A stretch of DNA of 64,000 nt, taken from NCBI GenBank assembly GCA_964617565.1, contig CAZTYH010000005.1:3293-67292 (forward strand). Direction: 5' to 3'. Positions 22,922-32,028 of the stretch are shown here, in pieces; position 1 is the stretch's first letter; each line of letters starts with the position of its first letter. A program made the translations under genes and the position numbers. The DNA comes from JAKJGV01 sp964617565 (GTDB taxonomy: Bacteria; Verrucomicrobiota; Kiritimatiellia; CAIQIC01; JAGNIJ01). The notes under the pieces were generated by a model. It saw only the letters and a list, made by a program, of their open reading frames with translations. It searched no databases and was not told where the DNA came from.

Positions 22922-24220
22922 ATGAATGTTACTGTTGAAGCCGCGGGCCCGTGCCGCAAGAAACTGTCTATTGAGATTCCCGCCGAGCGGGTGGACGCGG
23001 AGTATGAGCGCGTTGTCGGCGCTTTCGTCCGGGAAGCCCGTATTCCCGGATTCCGACCCGGCAAAGCCCCGAGGGGGGTTGTTGAGAAGCGTTTTTCCAA
23101 GGATATTCTTCAAGAGGTGAAGGACCGCATCATTCCGATCGGCTATCACGAGGCCATTCAGCAGCAGAAACTTGATCCGGTCGCCATTCTCGGAGTGGAA
23201 AATGTGTCTTTGCTTGTCGGTCAGCCGGCATCGTTTTCGGTGGTTCTCGATGTGCCGCCGGAATTCGAATTGCCTCAATATCGTGAGATACCCCTGACCG
23301 CCGCAAAGGTGGAAGTGAAGGAAGAAGAGATCGAAGCAACGAAGAAGCGGTTGCTCGAGCAGGCCGCGCGTTGGGAGGAAGTTTCAGGGCGTCCTGTGCA
23401 GGCCGGCGACCTGGTAAAGGTGGATTACGAAGGTGTTTGCGAAAGCAAGGCCATTGAAGACATCGCGCCGCAGTCGCCCGGTTTGGGCAAGGGATCTGAT
23501 TTTATGGTCCTCGCGGATGAGAACGCATTTCTTCCAGGATTCGGCGAGGCGCTTGTGGGTGCTTCCGTCGGAGAGAAGAAGCAGGTCCAAGTAGATTTCC
23601 CCGCCGATTTTGCTGAAAAAGCGGTGGCAGGCAAGGCGTGCACCTACTTCGTAGATGTGAAGGGAATTCGTGAGAAGCATTTGCCGGAGATCAACGAGGA
23701 ATTGCTGAAAAAGTTTGGCGTGGAATCGGAAGCCGCGTTGGTCGAGCGGATTCGCGAAGACATGCTGAAAATGAAGCAGAACAACGAAAAGCAGCGCCAG
23801 CGCGGCGAAATCATACGCCAGTTGCTTGAGCGGGCGAAATTGGATGTGCCGGAGTCGGTCGTTGCCGAGGAAACGCGAGACGTGGTCTATGACATTGTGC
23901 GGCAGGAGTCCTACCGCGGCGTTTCGCGCGAAGACATCGAGAAGCAGAAAGACGAGATTTTCGAGGCCGCGAGCAAAAATGCCACGGAAAAGGTGAAGCT
24001 GCGCTATATCCTGCATCGGATTGCCGAACAGGAGAAAGTGGAGATTTCCGACGAAGAAGTAAGCAAGGAGATTGCGACACTAGCGGCGCGCTACGGCGTG
24101 CCCGCGGCCGATTTCCGGGCGGATCTTCAGAAGAAAAACGCGATCGAGAAAATTCGCGAGGATTTACGGTTGAACAAGACGCTGGACCTGTTGCTCGAAC
24201 AAGCCAGAATAACGGAATAG
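22922..24220 (+). CDS. tig: Trigger factor (ribosome-bound chaperone/prolyl isomerase)
   Basis: The product has 432 residues from ATG 22922, which has GGAGG at 22906-22910; an in-frame ATG at 22904 overlaps that site and was rejected. The N-terminal domain has the ribosome-binding loop 'IPGFRPGKAPRGVVEKRF' (the GFRxGxxP signature, residues about 40-58). An FKBP-type isomerase domain follows ('VQAGDLVKVDYEG', 'FLPGFGEALVGASVGEKKQVQVDFP'), then a helical C-terminal chaperone arm. It shields nascent chains at the ribosome exit. The order tig-clpP-clpX is a classic bacterial arrangement and clpP follows after 17 bases. Confidence 0.95.
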   Translation: MNVTVEAAGPCRKKLSIEIPAERVDAEYERVVGAFVREARIPGFRPGKAPRGVVEKRFSKDILQEVKDRIIPIGYHEAIQQQKLDPVAILGVENVSLLVGQPASFSVVLDVPPEFELPQYREIPLTAAKVEVKEEEIEATKKRLLEQAARWEEVSGRPVQAGDLVKVDYEGVCESKAIEDIAPQSPGLGKGSDFMVLADENAFLPGFGEALVGASVGEKKQVQVDFPADFAEKAVAGKACTYFVDVKGIREKHLPEINEELLKKFGVESEAALVERIREDMLKMKQNNEKQRQRGEIIRQLLERAKLDVPESVVAEETRDVVYDIVRQESYRGVSREDIEKQKDEIFEAASKNATEKVKLRYILHRIAEQEKVEISDEEVSKEIATLAARYGVPAADFRADLQKKNAIEKIREDLRLNKTLDLLLEQARITE

Positions 24221-24237
24221 AAACGGGAGGGCTCCTC

Positions 24238-24650
24238 ATGAAGGAACAGTCTCAGATACTGATACCGATGGTTGTTGAGCAGACAGGGCGTGGTGAGCGC
24301 GCCTATGACATTTATTCACGATTGCTGAAGGACCGCATCATCTTCATCGGAACGGCGATCACCGACGAGGTCAGCAACCTTGCGATTGCACAGATGCTTT
24401 TCCTCCAGGGTGAGGACGCGGATAAAGACATCAACGTGTACATCAATTCGCCGGGTGGTTCGGTTACGGCCGGCCTTGCCATTTATGACACCATGCAGTT
24501 CCTGAAATGCCCCGTGACAACTTATTGCGTGGGGCAGGCGGCCAGCATGGGTGCGGTCCTCCTCGCGGCCGGGGCGAAGGGCAAGCGGTATGCGCTTCCG
24601 AACGCCAGGATCATGATCCATCAGCCCTGGGGCGGTGTGGAAGGACACGC
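24238..24650 (+). CDS. clpP: ATP-dependent Clp protease proteolytic subunit (3' end lost in gap)
   Basis: The first 137 residues are present. They include 'IPMVVEQTGRGERAYDIYSRLLKDRIIFIG', the oxyanion region 'INSPGGSVTAGLAIYDTM', the nucleophile serine in 'GQAASMGAVLLAAG' and the catalytic histidine in 'NARIMIHQPWGG'. The catalytic aspartate and about 60 C-terminal residues fall in the N gap. ClpP forms the barrel-shaped peptidase that degrades proteins unfolded by ClpX. The ribosome binding site GGGAGG lies just upstream. An apparent in-frame continuation through the Ns into clpX is an artefact. Confidence 0.95.
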
Positions 24651-24750
24651 NNNNNNNNNNNNNNNNNNNNNNNNNNNNNNNNNNNNNNNNNNNNNNNNNN
24701 NNNNNNNNNNNNNNNNNNNNNNNNNNNNNNNNNNNNNNNNNNNNNNNNNN
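24651..24750. other. Assembly gap (100 N) that removes the clpP end and clpX start
   Basis: Unlike the gap at 11396, the flanks here share no sequence. The left flank ends within clpP after the catalytic histidine. The right flank resumes inside clpX at 'ARRTENVSITRD', near residue 190 of the E. coli protein. Roughly 60 ClpP codons, an intergenic spacer and about 190 ClpX codons are missing, so the true gap is several hundred bases, not 100. Confidence 0.9.
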
Positions 24751-25431
24751 GCGCGAAGAACCGAAAATGTTTCCATCACGCGCGATGTGTCGGGCGAAGG
24801 GGTGCAACAGGCTCTGCTTAAGATATTGGAGGGGACGATGGCTGCGGTGCCGCCGCAGGGTGGCCGCAAGCATCCGCAACAGGAATACATCCGGATCAAC
24901 ACGGAGAATATTCTCTTCATTTGCGGTGGTGCGTTTGTCGGACTGGAAGATATCATCCGGCGGCGACTCGGGAAGGGCGTTATCGGTTTCAATGCGCGCA
25001 AGATGCCTCCCTCCTTGAGCATCCTGGAGCAGGTGCAGCCGGAGGATCTGCTGCATTTCGGTTTGATTCCCGAATTCATTGGCCGCCTGCCGGTCGTCTC
25101 CACGTTGAATCCGTTGACGGAAGAGGACCTGGTGCGGATTCTACAGGAGCCCAAGAATGCGATGATCCGGCAATACGCCAAGTTGCTTGCCATGGAGGGC
25201 GTCAAGCTGCACTTCACCGATTCCGCGTTGCGCGAACTGGCAAAAATCGCGCACAAAAAAGGTACTGGCGCGCGCGGGCTGCGTTCCATTCTCGAGCAGG
25301 TCATGCTGGATGTCATGTACGAGGTTCCTTTGAAGGGCGGCATTACGGATCTGACCGTGACCCGGCCCATGGTGGCCGGCAAGCGGCAAATGCTTGGACT
25401 TTCGCATCATGACTCGCGGAACGTCGCGTAG
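24751..25431 (+). CDS. clpX: ClpX ATPase, C-terminal part (5' end lost in gap)
   Basis: 226 residues remain. They start in 'ENVSITRDVSGEGVQQALLKILEGT', just after Walker B, and include the pore-2/sensor region 'VPPQGGRKHPQQEYI', 'ILFICGGAFVGLEDII', 'LIPEFIGRLPVV' with the arginine finger, and the sensor-2 'KGTGARGLRSILEQVMLDVMYEVP'. The zinc-binding domain and Walker A are in the gap. ClpX recognises and unfolds substrates for ClpP. The C-terminus is complete, and the next gene begins 30 bases downstream. Confidence 0.94.
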   Translation, partial: ARRTENVSITRDVSGEGVQQALLKILEGTMAAVPPQGGRKHPQQEYIRINTENILFICGGAFVGLEDIIRRRLGKGVIGFNARKMPPSLSILEQVQPEDLLHFGLIPEFIGRLPVVSTLNPLTEEDLVRILQEPKNAMIRQYAKLLAMEGVKLHFTDSALRELAKIAHKKGTGARGLRSILEQVMLDVMYEVPLKGGITDLTVTRPMVAGKRQMLGLSHHDSRNVA

Positions 25432-25461
25432 CTCCCGTAATTTTATCAGGGCACGGTTTTC

Positions 25462-27042
25462 ATGAAGGGTTCTCTCTTGCGTCTTTTCCGTTCCTTCTTT
25501 GTTTTATGGGCGATATGGCAATGCTTCGACGCATGCGTATCCCACGCCGTTGCGCGGGAAGTGCCTGTAACGATTCTCACAACAACCGATTTGCATGGGC
25601 ATCTGTTGCCCTGCACCGATTACGAAGGGAACGCAAACGTCGGCGGACTGCTGCGCTGTGCATCGCTCATACAGGACCTTCGCAGCAGGTATCCGAACGT
25701 ACTGTACGTTGATTGCGGAGACCTGATCCAGGGAGGTGGAGAGAGCTGGCTCAGTCGCGGCCGCATAATGGTCCGGGCCCTTGAATGGCTGGGGTGTGAC
25801 GCCTGGGTGGTCGGGAACCACGATTTTGACTGGGGTGTGGATACGCTGCTTAAGTTGCACGATTCCACGGACGTCCCGATGCTGGGAGCGAATATCCGGT
25901 GGCGGGCGGGTTCGCCGCCATTGCTGCCCAATCTGAGATCTCATGTGGTGAAGAATATGGATGGTGTACGGGTGGCGTTGCTCGGGCTGACCTCGCCGGC
26001 TGTTTCCACGTGGTTGACGCCGGATATCCTTGGAGATGTCTTGTTTGAGGATAGCCTGACCGCGTTGCGGCGCGTGATGCCGGAGGTGAAAGAGGACAAG
26101 CCGGACATAATCGTATTGCTTGTGCACCAGGGGCTCGCGGAGTTTCAGGACGATCATGCAAACGAGATTGCCGGTATCGCCGCCCGTTTTCCTGAAATAG
26201 ACGTCATTATTGGCGCGCATACGCACAAGGTCCGGGAAGGACACTGGGTTAACGGCATCCTGTACGTGCAGGCGGGCTATCATGGCAATTGGCTTGGACA
26301 GGTGGACATGGTCTATGACACTGTTCGCCGCAAGCTGATCAAGCGGGAATCGCGCGTGCATCGTGTCGGCCGTGAATGGGATGAATGCGGAGGGTTGCGG
26401 GATCATCTGGGCGAGGAATTGCAGCGCGCGGAAGGTTATCTTTCCAAGGTTCTGAGCCAATGCGACGAGAAGATAACCTCGTCCCGGAAACCTCCATGCA
26501 ATTCGCCGATGCAGGTTCTGATTGCCTCGGCCATGGCGGAAAAAGCGGGAGCGGATATCGTGCTCCAGGGTGTGTTCAGCGAGGAGGAGTTGGAAAAAGG
26601 GCCTGTCAGCATGGCGGACATCTGGCGCGTGGTCCCGTACGAGAATACGATAGGCGTTCTCTCGCTGACGGCATCCGAACTTCGCGACATACTTGAGGAA
26701 AACGCACTGCTCGCAGGATCGCATCATTTTCTCGGCACATGGGGACTGGTCTACGATCTCGACACGCGCGCGCCGGAAGGTTCACGCGTCTCCAATCTCC
26801 GATTGCCGGACGGCGCTCCTCTGCATGGCAGGAAACGGTTCCGGGTCGCGGTCGGCAGTTTTGCACTGGCGTCCGGCGGGCGTCGCTATCCTGTTTTGAG
26901 CTCATTGGCCCGCAAGCCGGAATGCCGGCTGGAGATGACGAACATTGACACGCGCACGGCCGTGATTGACTATGTCCGGAAACGCCGCCGCCTGAAAGCG
27001 GTCGTGGATACCGGAACGGTTATTACAGCGGGGAGCGACTGA
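25462..27042 (+). CDS. Secreted 5'-nucleotidase / metallophosphoesterase (UshA family)
   Basis: The product has 526 residues with an N-terminal signal peptide or membrane anchor (residues about 5-30). Metallophosphoesterase metal-binding motifs appear in order: 'TTTDLHGHL', 'YVDCGDLIQGG', 'VVGNHDFDWG', 'VLLVHQG' and 'VIIGAHTHK'. The C-terminal 5'-nucleotidase domain starts near residue 330 ('SPMQVLIASAMAEKAGADIVLQ') and includes 'DIWRVVPYENTIGVLSLTASELRDILEENA'. Enzymes of this type hydrolyse nucleotides or cyclic nucleotides in the periplasm to release nucleosides and phosphate. The full two-domain layout and all metal ligands are present. The exact substrate cannot be read from sequence. 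Confidence 0.88.
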   Translation: MKGSLLRLFRSFFVLWAIWQCFDACVSHAVAREVPVTILTTTDLHGHLLPCTDYEGNANVGGLLRCASLIQDLRSRYPNVLYVDCGDLIQGGGESWLSRGRIMVRALEWLGCDAWVVGNHDFDWGVDTLLKLHDSTDVPMLGANIRWRAGSPPLLPNLRSHVVKNMDGVRVALLGLTSPAVSTWLTPDILGDVLFEDSLTALRRVMPEVKEDKPDIIVLLVHQGLAEFQDDHANEIAGIAARFPEIDVIIGAHTHKVREGHWVNGILYVQAGYHGNWLGQVDMVYDTVRRKLIKRESRVHRVGREWDECGGLRDHLGEELQRAEGYLSKVLSQCDEKITSSRKPPCNSPMQVLIASAMAEKAGADIVLQGVFSEEELEKGPVSMADIWRVVPYENTIGVLSLTASELRDILEENALLAGSHHFLGTWGLVYDLDTRAPEGSRVSNLRLPDGAPLHGRKRFRVAVGSFALASGGRRYPVLSSLARKPECRLEMTNIDTRTAVIDYVRKRRRLKAVVDTGTVITAGSD

Positions 27043-27068
27043 GGTTACTGTGCGGAGGGCTGGAGCAG

Positions 27069-28253
27069 ATGGAGCAGCAGGCACAGAGTTGGGACGAAAG
27101 ATGGATTTACCGGCTTTTGCCGGCGTATGCGTTTGCGGTGCCTGTCTCGATTGCGCTTGCCGAGCCCATTGGATTCATTGTGATCGCCCTCTGGCTTTAC
27201 CGGACCATAAGGACCAGGGATGACACCGTATTCAGGAACCCGCTGTTTCTTCCTATTTTCGCATTCACGCTCATTGCTCTTGTTTCCATTCCCTTCAGTG
27301 TGCGGCCCTTAATTTCTCTCGGGAAATGTCATCGCTTGCTACTGGCCATGGTCGTATTTGCCATCGGCACGGCGACACAGCGGCGCGAATCGGGCGTGCG
27401 TATTATGGTCTGGTTATTCGCTCTGGCCTGTTCGCTTCGCGCGATTTACCACGTTGGATACATCGTGGTAAGCGTGCGGAGAGGCATGGATGTCTTCGAC
27501 ACGGGCAATATGCGCGATCCACAGATGTATCTTGCAGCGCTGTGCTTCCTGCTGGCTGCGGTATTGGTCGGGAAGAAACCGGATCGTTCAACCGCGACAT
27601 GGGGCGGTATTATTGCAACGGCGGCAGGGCTTTTGCTCAACTTCAAAAGAGGCGCCTGGCTTGCCTTTGTGCTGGCCGTTGCGGCAATGACTTCTGCCAC
27701 CCGCCGCTGGCGAGCCGTGCTTTTCGCGGTGGCCCTGGTGGCCGCCATCGCATTCCTGCCTCAAACCCGAAATCGCATTCGGATGCTGAACAACGAGTTT
27801 TCTTTGAAGATGGGTGGAAGGTATGCCCTTTGGACCAAGGTCGCGTTGCCCTTGATGAAGGAGTATCCCCACGGGATGGGGTATGCCGCTTCCCGGAACG
27901 AGGATTTCCGGAGATTTGAGCGAGGCATTCAGGATGGCCTTCATCATTTGCACAATAATGTACTCCAGGTGAGGCTCGAATTGGGGTGGGTGGGGTTGGT
28001 GGCATGGATTTGGTGGATAACGGCAACGCTTGTTTCGGCGTGGAGGACCCATCGTCGCATGACGCGTGCGGGCGATCGTGATGCATGGATCGCGGTCGGT
28101 GCTTTCGGCGCGCTGATCGGTATTCTCGCGAACGGTGTCGTGGAGTACAACTTCGGGGACAGCGAGATTCTCATGCTGGCTTATCTTGTCATGGGCGTGA
28201 TTGCCGTGTTGCGCGGGAAAAGCATTCAGCGCGGAGGAGGTGTGCCGGCGTGA
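27069..28253 (+). CDS. O-antigen ligase-like membrane protein (Wzy/WaaL family)
   Basis: The product has 394 residues with about ten membrane segments. The family landmarks are 'LLLNFKRGAWLAFVLA' in a cytoplasmic-side helix and the large external loop with 'RYALWTKVALPLMKEYPHGMGYA' and 'DGLHHLHNNVLQVRLELGWVGLVAWIWW'. The Arg in 'KRGAWLA' and the His in 'HLHNN' match conserved ligase residues. Such enzymes join lipid-linked glycans to lipid A-core, to each other, or to proteins. It ends in a GTGA overlap with the next gene. Together with the STT3-like gene at 18.7 kb and uppP it points to a lipid-linked glycan pathway, but the acceptor is unknown. Confidence 0.8.
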   Translation: MEQQAQSWDERWIYRLLPAYAFAVPVSIALAEPIGFIVIALWLYRTIRTRDDTVFRNPLFLPIFAFTLIALVSIPFSVRPLISLGKCHRLLLAMVVFAIGTATQRRESGVRIMVWLFALACSLRAIYHVGYIVVSVRRGMDVFDTGNMRDPQMYLAALCFLLAAVLVGKKPDRSTATWGGIIATAAGLLLNFKRGAWLAFVLAVAAMTSATRRWRAVLFAVALVAAIAFLPQTRNRIRMLNNEFSLKMGGRYALWTKVALPLMKEYPHGMGYAASRNEDFRRFERGIQDGLHHLHNNVLQVRLELGWVGLVAWIWWITATLVSAWRTHRRMTRAGDRDAWIAVGAFGALIGILANGVVEYNFGDSEILMLAYLVMGVIAVLRGKSIQRGGGVPA

Positions 28254-29381
28254 AATGGTCGTTTCCCCTGGCGCGCGTCGCGGGCATACCTATCCGCATC
28301 CATCTTTCCTTCCTGTTGATTGTCGGATGGATTGCATGGTTGGGATGGACGGAGGGAGGTTGGGTGTCGAGCCTGTGGGCGGTGGCGCTGATTCTTGCTC
28401 TTTTTGCCTGCGTCGTGATCCACGAGTTGGCACACAGCCTGGTCGCTATTCGATTCGGAGGCAAGGTCCGAAGCGTCACGCTATGGCCGATCGGTGGTGT
28501 GGCCAGCATGAAATCCATTCCGGAACAGCCGCGGCAGGAGTTGCTGATTTCTCTGGCAGGGCCGCTGGTGAACGTGGATTGCGGGCTTGCTGATTCTTGC
28601 GCGCGGCGGTTTTCCCGCGTGGATTGATGTGCCGCTTGTTCCTCGCGGACCGGCGGAATTGGCGGATGCGCTCGCCCGCGCGAACCTTATCCTGGCCCTG
28701 TTTAATCTTTTGCCTGCTTTTCCCATGGATGGTGGACGTGTCATGCGAAGCCTGCTGGCCATGTTTCTGCCTTACGCCCGGGCCACTGCCATCGCCGCCG
28801 CGATCGGGCAGACGCTGGCGGTGGGGTTTGTTTTGTTGGGGTTGGCGTTCAATCCCTTTTTAATGGTCATCGGTTTTTTCGTCTTCTTCGGTGCCGAGAG
28901 CGAAGAACGCGCGGCACGGGTGAAAGAAATGCTGCAGGGTGTTTATGCCGAGGACGTCATGCTGGATCCTTTTGTCAGTCTCCATCCTGAGGACCGCGTG
29001 GGCCGGTGCCTGGAGCTGGCCTCTCATCACCGGCAGGAGGATTTCCCCGTGGAATGCGAAGGAAAGGTGGTCGGGATCATGACCCGCAAGGATTGGCTGA
29101 ACGCCTTGCATGGTCGTGGCGCAGAAACGCTTGTAGCCGAGGTGATGAAAAAAGTGTTCGTCAGTGTGGACGTTCGCACTCCACTCGCAAAACTATACAA
29201 GGACCTCCGTGCCTTGGAGCAAGGGCTCTTTCCGGTGCTCAGGGCAGGGCGGATGGTGGGAGTGCTTACGGCAGAGGACATCAGCAAATACTTGCTAATC
29301 CAGGAAGTGCGCCGCGATATGAGCCCGGCTTCGTCGCAACCGAACGGCAACGCATCACGTTTCACGATCGATCTGGGTTGA
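28250..29381 (+). pseudogene. Site-2-type zinc metalloprotease (M50) with CBS domains, frameshifted
   Basis: The gene starts at GTG 28250, with GGAGGAGG upstream and overlapping the previous stop. Residues 1-110 hold membrane helices and the zinc motif 'VVIHELAHSL' (HELAH at about 58-62). The frame then shifts at about 28574-28580: 'GPLVNV' continues as 'IAGLLILARGG' one frame over. Deleting one G in GTGG restores the frame. The second part has the third zinc ligand in 'NLLPAFPMDGGRV', more membrane helices and two CBS domains (from about 28940). Intramembrane site-2 proteases cleave membrane-bound signalling proteins, and CBS domains sense adenosyl ligands. All key motifs survive, so a sequencing error is as likely as a real mutation. 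The end overlaps the convergent cca gene by 27 bases. Confidence 0.85.
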
Positions 29382-30719
29382 TTCCCTGATCCACATCAAT
29401 AGTTCTTCGCGTGAAGAAAATCGGTTCTCCAACTGAGCTTCGTAGGCCCTGCGATGCCACAGGCCCACTTGCGGGCCTTCGGGGATGCCCAGCGCCATGA
29501 TGTCATTGCCTGTAATCCATGGTGGGGGCAGGGCCGGTTCGTTGCCGATCTGCTGCATGAAATCCCGGAGGAAGTGATAATTGCCGAGATCTCCGTGGCT
29601 GTTCAGGCAATCCAGGCGATGCAACTCAAGTTCGACTTCGAAAGTCGGCGCAGCGATCATTCTCCGCAGCTTTGCGGTGCGCATGCGCTGAACGTCCATG
29701 AACCGCATGTGATTGCAAACGCAGTGAACGACGTCGGCGATCAACTGTGAAGACATGTGCAGCCGCTTCATGATTGCTTCAGTCAACGCTCCGCCTTTTG
29801 CGGCATGACCGTGAAACCGAATACGTTCACCACCTGTTTCTTCCTGTATTGTTTCGGCGGTCGGCGGCTTTCCGATGTCATGAAAAAGAACGGCGTATGC
29901 CAGGGTGGCTGAACGAGCGGGCTCCATGGAATCGAGCATCATGATCGTGTGCGTGAACACATCTCCTTCAGGGTGAAAGTCGGGCGATTGACCTTGGCCC
30001 GCCATGGCGGCCACTTCGGGCAGGATGACGTTCAGCAGGCCCGCGTCGAAAAGGAGTTGCATGGCGCGCCCCGCGTGAGGCGATTCGGTCAGGAGACGGG
30101 TTAGTTCGTATTGTATTCTCTCGACGCTGATATCCGCAACGCGGGACGCCAGCCGGCGAATGGATTCCATGGTGCAGGACTCAATTTCGAAGTCGAGTGT
30201 GCCGGCAAAGCGCACCGCGCGAAGCATGCGCAGGTAATCTTCGGCAAATCGTTCCGCCGGATCGCCGATGGCACGAACCAGGCGCTGCTCAATGTCCTGC
30301 CGCCCCCCGATGAAATCGAGAACCTTGTTTTCGATGGGATCAAAAAACATGCCGTTGATCGTGAAATCGCGGCGGCGCGCGTCTTCCTCGGGTCCGCAGA
30401 ACCGAACGGCGGCAGGATGGCGACCATCTGCAATGCCCACATCGGTTCGGAATGCGGCTACCTCGGTTGTCGTATCGTTCAATAGGACGCGGGAAACCCC
30501 AAATGCGGCACCGACCTCGACAACGTGGTCGAAGAGCTCGCGAATCGTGGAAGGTGGCGCATTCGTGGCAACGTCATAATCGCTTGGGTTGCGTCCCATG
30601 CACATATCGCGCACACAACCTCCGGCGAAAAGTGCTGTGAAGCCGGAAGACTTCAATCGCTTGACGATATGAATGGCCGCATCCCGCGCACCCTGGTTAT
30701 CCGTCTGCCCCTTGTTCAT
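29355..30719 (-). CDS. cca: CCA tRNA nucleotidyltransferase / poly(A) polymerase-family protein
   Basis: The product has 454 residues from ATG 30719, which has GAGAGG about 7 bases upstream; longer frames up to 31082 run through the preceding gene. The class II nucleotidyltransferase head has 'ALFAGGCVRDMCMGRNPSDYDVAT' with the catalytic Asp pair. 'RRRDFTINGMFFDPIENKVLDFIGG' and 'RFAEDYLRMLRAVRFA' follow. An HD domain with 'LAYAVLFHDIGKPPT' and 'HMRFMDV' comes next. It adds or repairs the 3' CCA of tRNAs. Both tRNA genes in this window already encode CCA, so repair may be the main role here. The poly(A) polymerase alternative is possible but less likely. It lies 23 bases after a membrane-protein gene. 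Confidence 0.88.
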   Translation of the reverse strand: MNKGQTDNQGARDAAIHIVKRLKSSGFTALFAGGCVRDMCMGRNPSDYDVATNAPPSTIRELFDHVVEVGAAFGVSRVLLNDTTTEVAAFRTDVGIADGRHPAAVRFCGPEEDARRRDFTINGMFFDPIENKVLDFIGGRQDIEQRLVRAIGDPAERFAEDYLRMLRAVRFAGTLDFEIESCTMESIRRLASRVADISVERIQYELTRLLTESPHAGRAMQLLFDAGLLNVILPEVAAMAGQGQSPDFHPEGDVFTHTIMMLDSMEPARSATLAYAVLFHDIGKPPTAETIQEETGGERIRFHGHAAKGGALTEAIMKRLHMSSQLIADVVHCVCNHMRFMDVQRMRTAKLRRMIAAPTFEVELELHRLDCLNSHGDLGNYHFLRDFMQQIGNEPALPPPWITGNDIMALGIPEGPQVGLWHRRAYEAQLENRFSSREELLMWIRESTQIDRET

Positions 30720-30742
30720 GAAGCAACCTCTCGTCGGTCGCA

Positions 30743-31780
30743 TCATTGTGGCGACGGTGTGTCCGACGCGGTTGGATTGATTTTCGCCGGGGGCGCTGGT
30801 TGTTTCGCAGGCGGCGCCTTCGTGTCGCCCGGCCGTGTTGTGCTGCGGAGCACTCCCGCCCTGGTTGCCGTGCTTGAACCCGCATGGGTTCCTTTGCCTG
30901 TTCCGGTGCGGGTTCCTTTCGCGGTCTCGCCTGAGCGAAGCGCGACGGGCGCAGCGCGGGAAGCGAGTTGCTGCTGGCAGTACCGGACAAACGTGTTGCG
31001 GTCCCGGGGGGATACAAGAATCGGTTCCGCTCGTTCGGCGGTTTGAATGCGGACAAGTGATCTTGAGGAAGTGGCAAGGCAATATCCCTGCGAGGCAAAA
31101 CCGGCACCCTGAACCACATCAATCGCATTCAGTGTATCGAAAGGAATCGGCATCGCGTAAAACCAGCCTTCCACGAGAATGCCGTCCTCGCAAGCGCGCA
31201 GCATCCGTGGGGGATAAATCAGGGGTCGTATTTGAACGATCATTTCACTGTACGTCTTGTCGAACAGGCTTGGCGTGGACACACCCCATTCGACATCTCT
31301 GAAGGAAAGCATCAGCCGGGCCATTCGGATTCGGGCCACGAGATAGGTGATAATCAGAACGCCGGAAACCCAGAAGAATAACTCGTAGGGCGCATTGCCC
31401 ACTACGCCTCTGTCCGAAAATCCATCCCCGCTTATATTCAACAGGCGATAGTAGGTTATCAGCGAGAAAACCAGTGGCGCAAAAAGGTGGGTGAATGGAG
31501 TGGACATGAAGTCAATGGATGCACCACCCATCGCCAGGTGAGCGAGATAAAGGCCAACGATAATAAGCGCCCAGAAAAAACCCTCAAGATCTTCCCACGT
31601 TGCGGAGTTCTGCCGTCGGATGGACTGGGCCTCCGCGAGGAGGGAGACTTCCGACGTTTCATGAGGTTGCATGTATTGCAGATAGTAAGGAACTGCGATG
31701 GCGGCTATAACGAAAACCAGAGCCAGCAGCTCCAGCTCCCAGGGCCACCCCGGAGGTCCCCAGCGTCGCTTTTGCTTCAC
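30743..31780 (-). CDS. Membrane protein of unknown function
   Basis: The product has 345 residues from ATG 31780. Four predicted membrane helices are visible: 'LELLALVFVIAAIAVPYYLQYM', 'FFWALIIVGLYLAHLAMGG', 'LFAPLVFSLITYY' and 'FFWVSGVLIITYLVA'. A soluble part resembling a PH-like or YcxB-type fold follows ('GILVEGWFYAMPIPFDTLNAIDVVQ', 'LVRIQTAERAEPILVSPRDRNTFVRYCQQQL'). The C-terminal 80 residues are Ala/Pro/Thr/Arg-rich and look disordered. I do not recognise the family. It lies upstream of cca on the same strand and is probably co-transcribed. The 248 bases before it, shared with the divergent tlpA-like gene, show no convincing promoter; the best pair, TTGATA and TATAGA at 31848-31878 on the plus strand, is 19 bases apart. 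Confidence 0.75.
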   Translation of the reverse strand: MKQKRRWGPPGWPWELELLALVFVIAAIAVPYYLQYMQPHETSEVSLLAEAQSIRRQNSATWEDLEGFFWALIIVGLYLAHLAMGGASIDFMSTPFTHLFAPLVFSLITYYRLLNISGDGFSDRGVVGNAPYELFFWVSGVLIITYLVARIRMARLMLSFRDVEWGVSTPSLFDKTYSEMIVQIRPLIYPPRMLRACEDGILVEGWFYAMPIPFDTLNAIDVVQGAGFASQGYCLATSSRSLVRIQTAERAEPILVSPRDRNTFVRYCQQQLASRAAPVALRSGETAKGTRTGTGKGTHAGSSTATRAGVLRSTTRPGDTKAPPAKQPAPPAKINPTASDTPSPQ

Positions 31781-32028
31781 GCTATCACCTGTTTAGACGA
31801 GGATAGATCTGTTCTCGACCCAAGCTTCTCGCCCTCTGAAATATTAATTGATATGCAACTTGAATGCAAATGTATAGAACCTGTCAAAGAAAAGGCCGGA
31901 TGGTTTCGGTTGCAGGCTTCTACTTGAATCATCACAGGAGCCGGGTATGTTGAGAAACAAAGACAGATCAATAGGTCTTGCACGGCAGAACACAAGAGAA
32001 TATCTACTGTCATCCTTGGAGATTGAAG

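Noticed and set aside
24238..25431. Single 397-residue ClpP-ClpX fusion protein
   Set aside because: The frame continues only because 100 Ns happen to preserve it; both proteins lack parts that must lie in the gap.
31848..31878. Promoter for the tlpA-like gene
   Set aside because: TTGATA and TATAGA are 19 bases apart and about 150 bases from the start codon; too weak to annotate as a feature.
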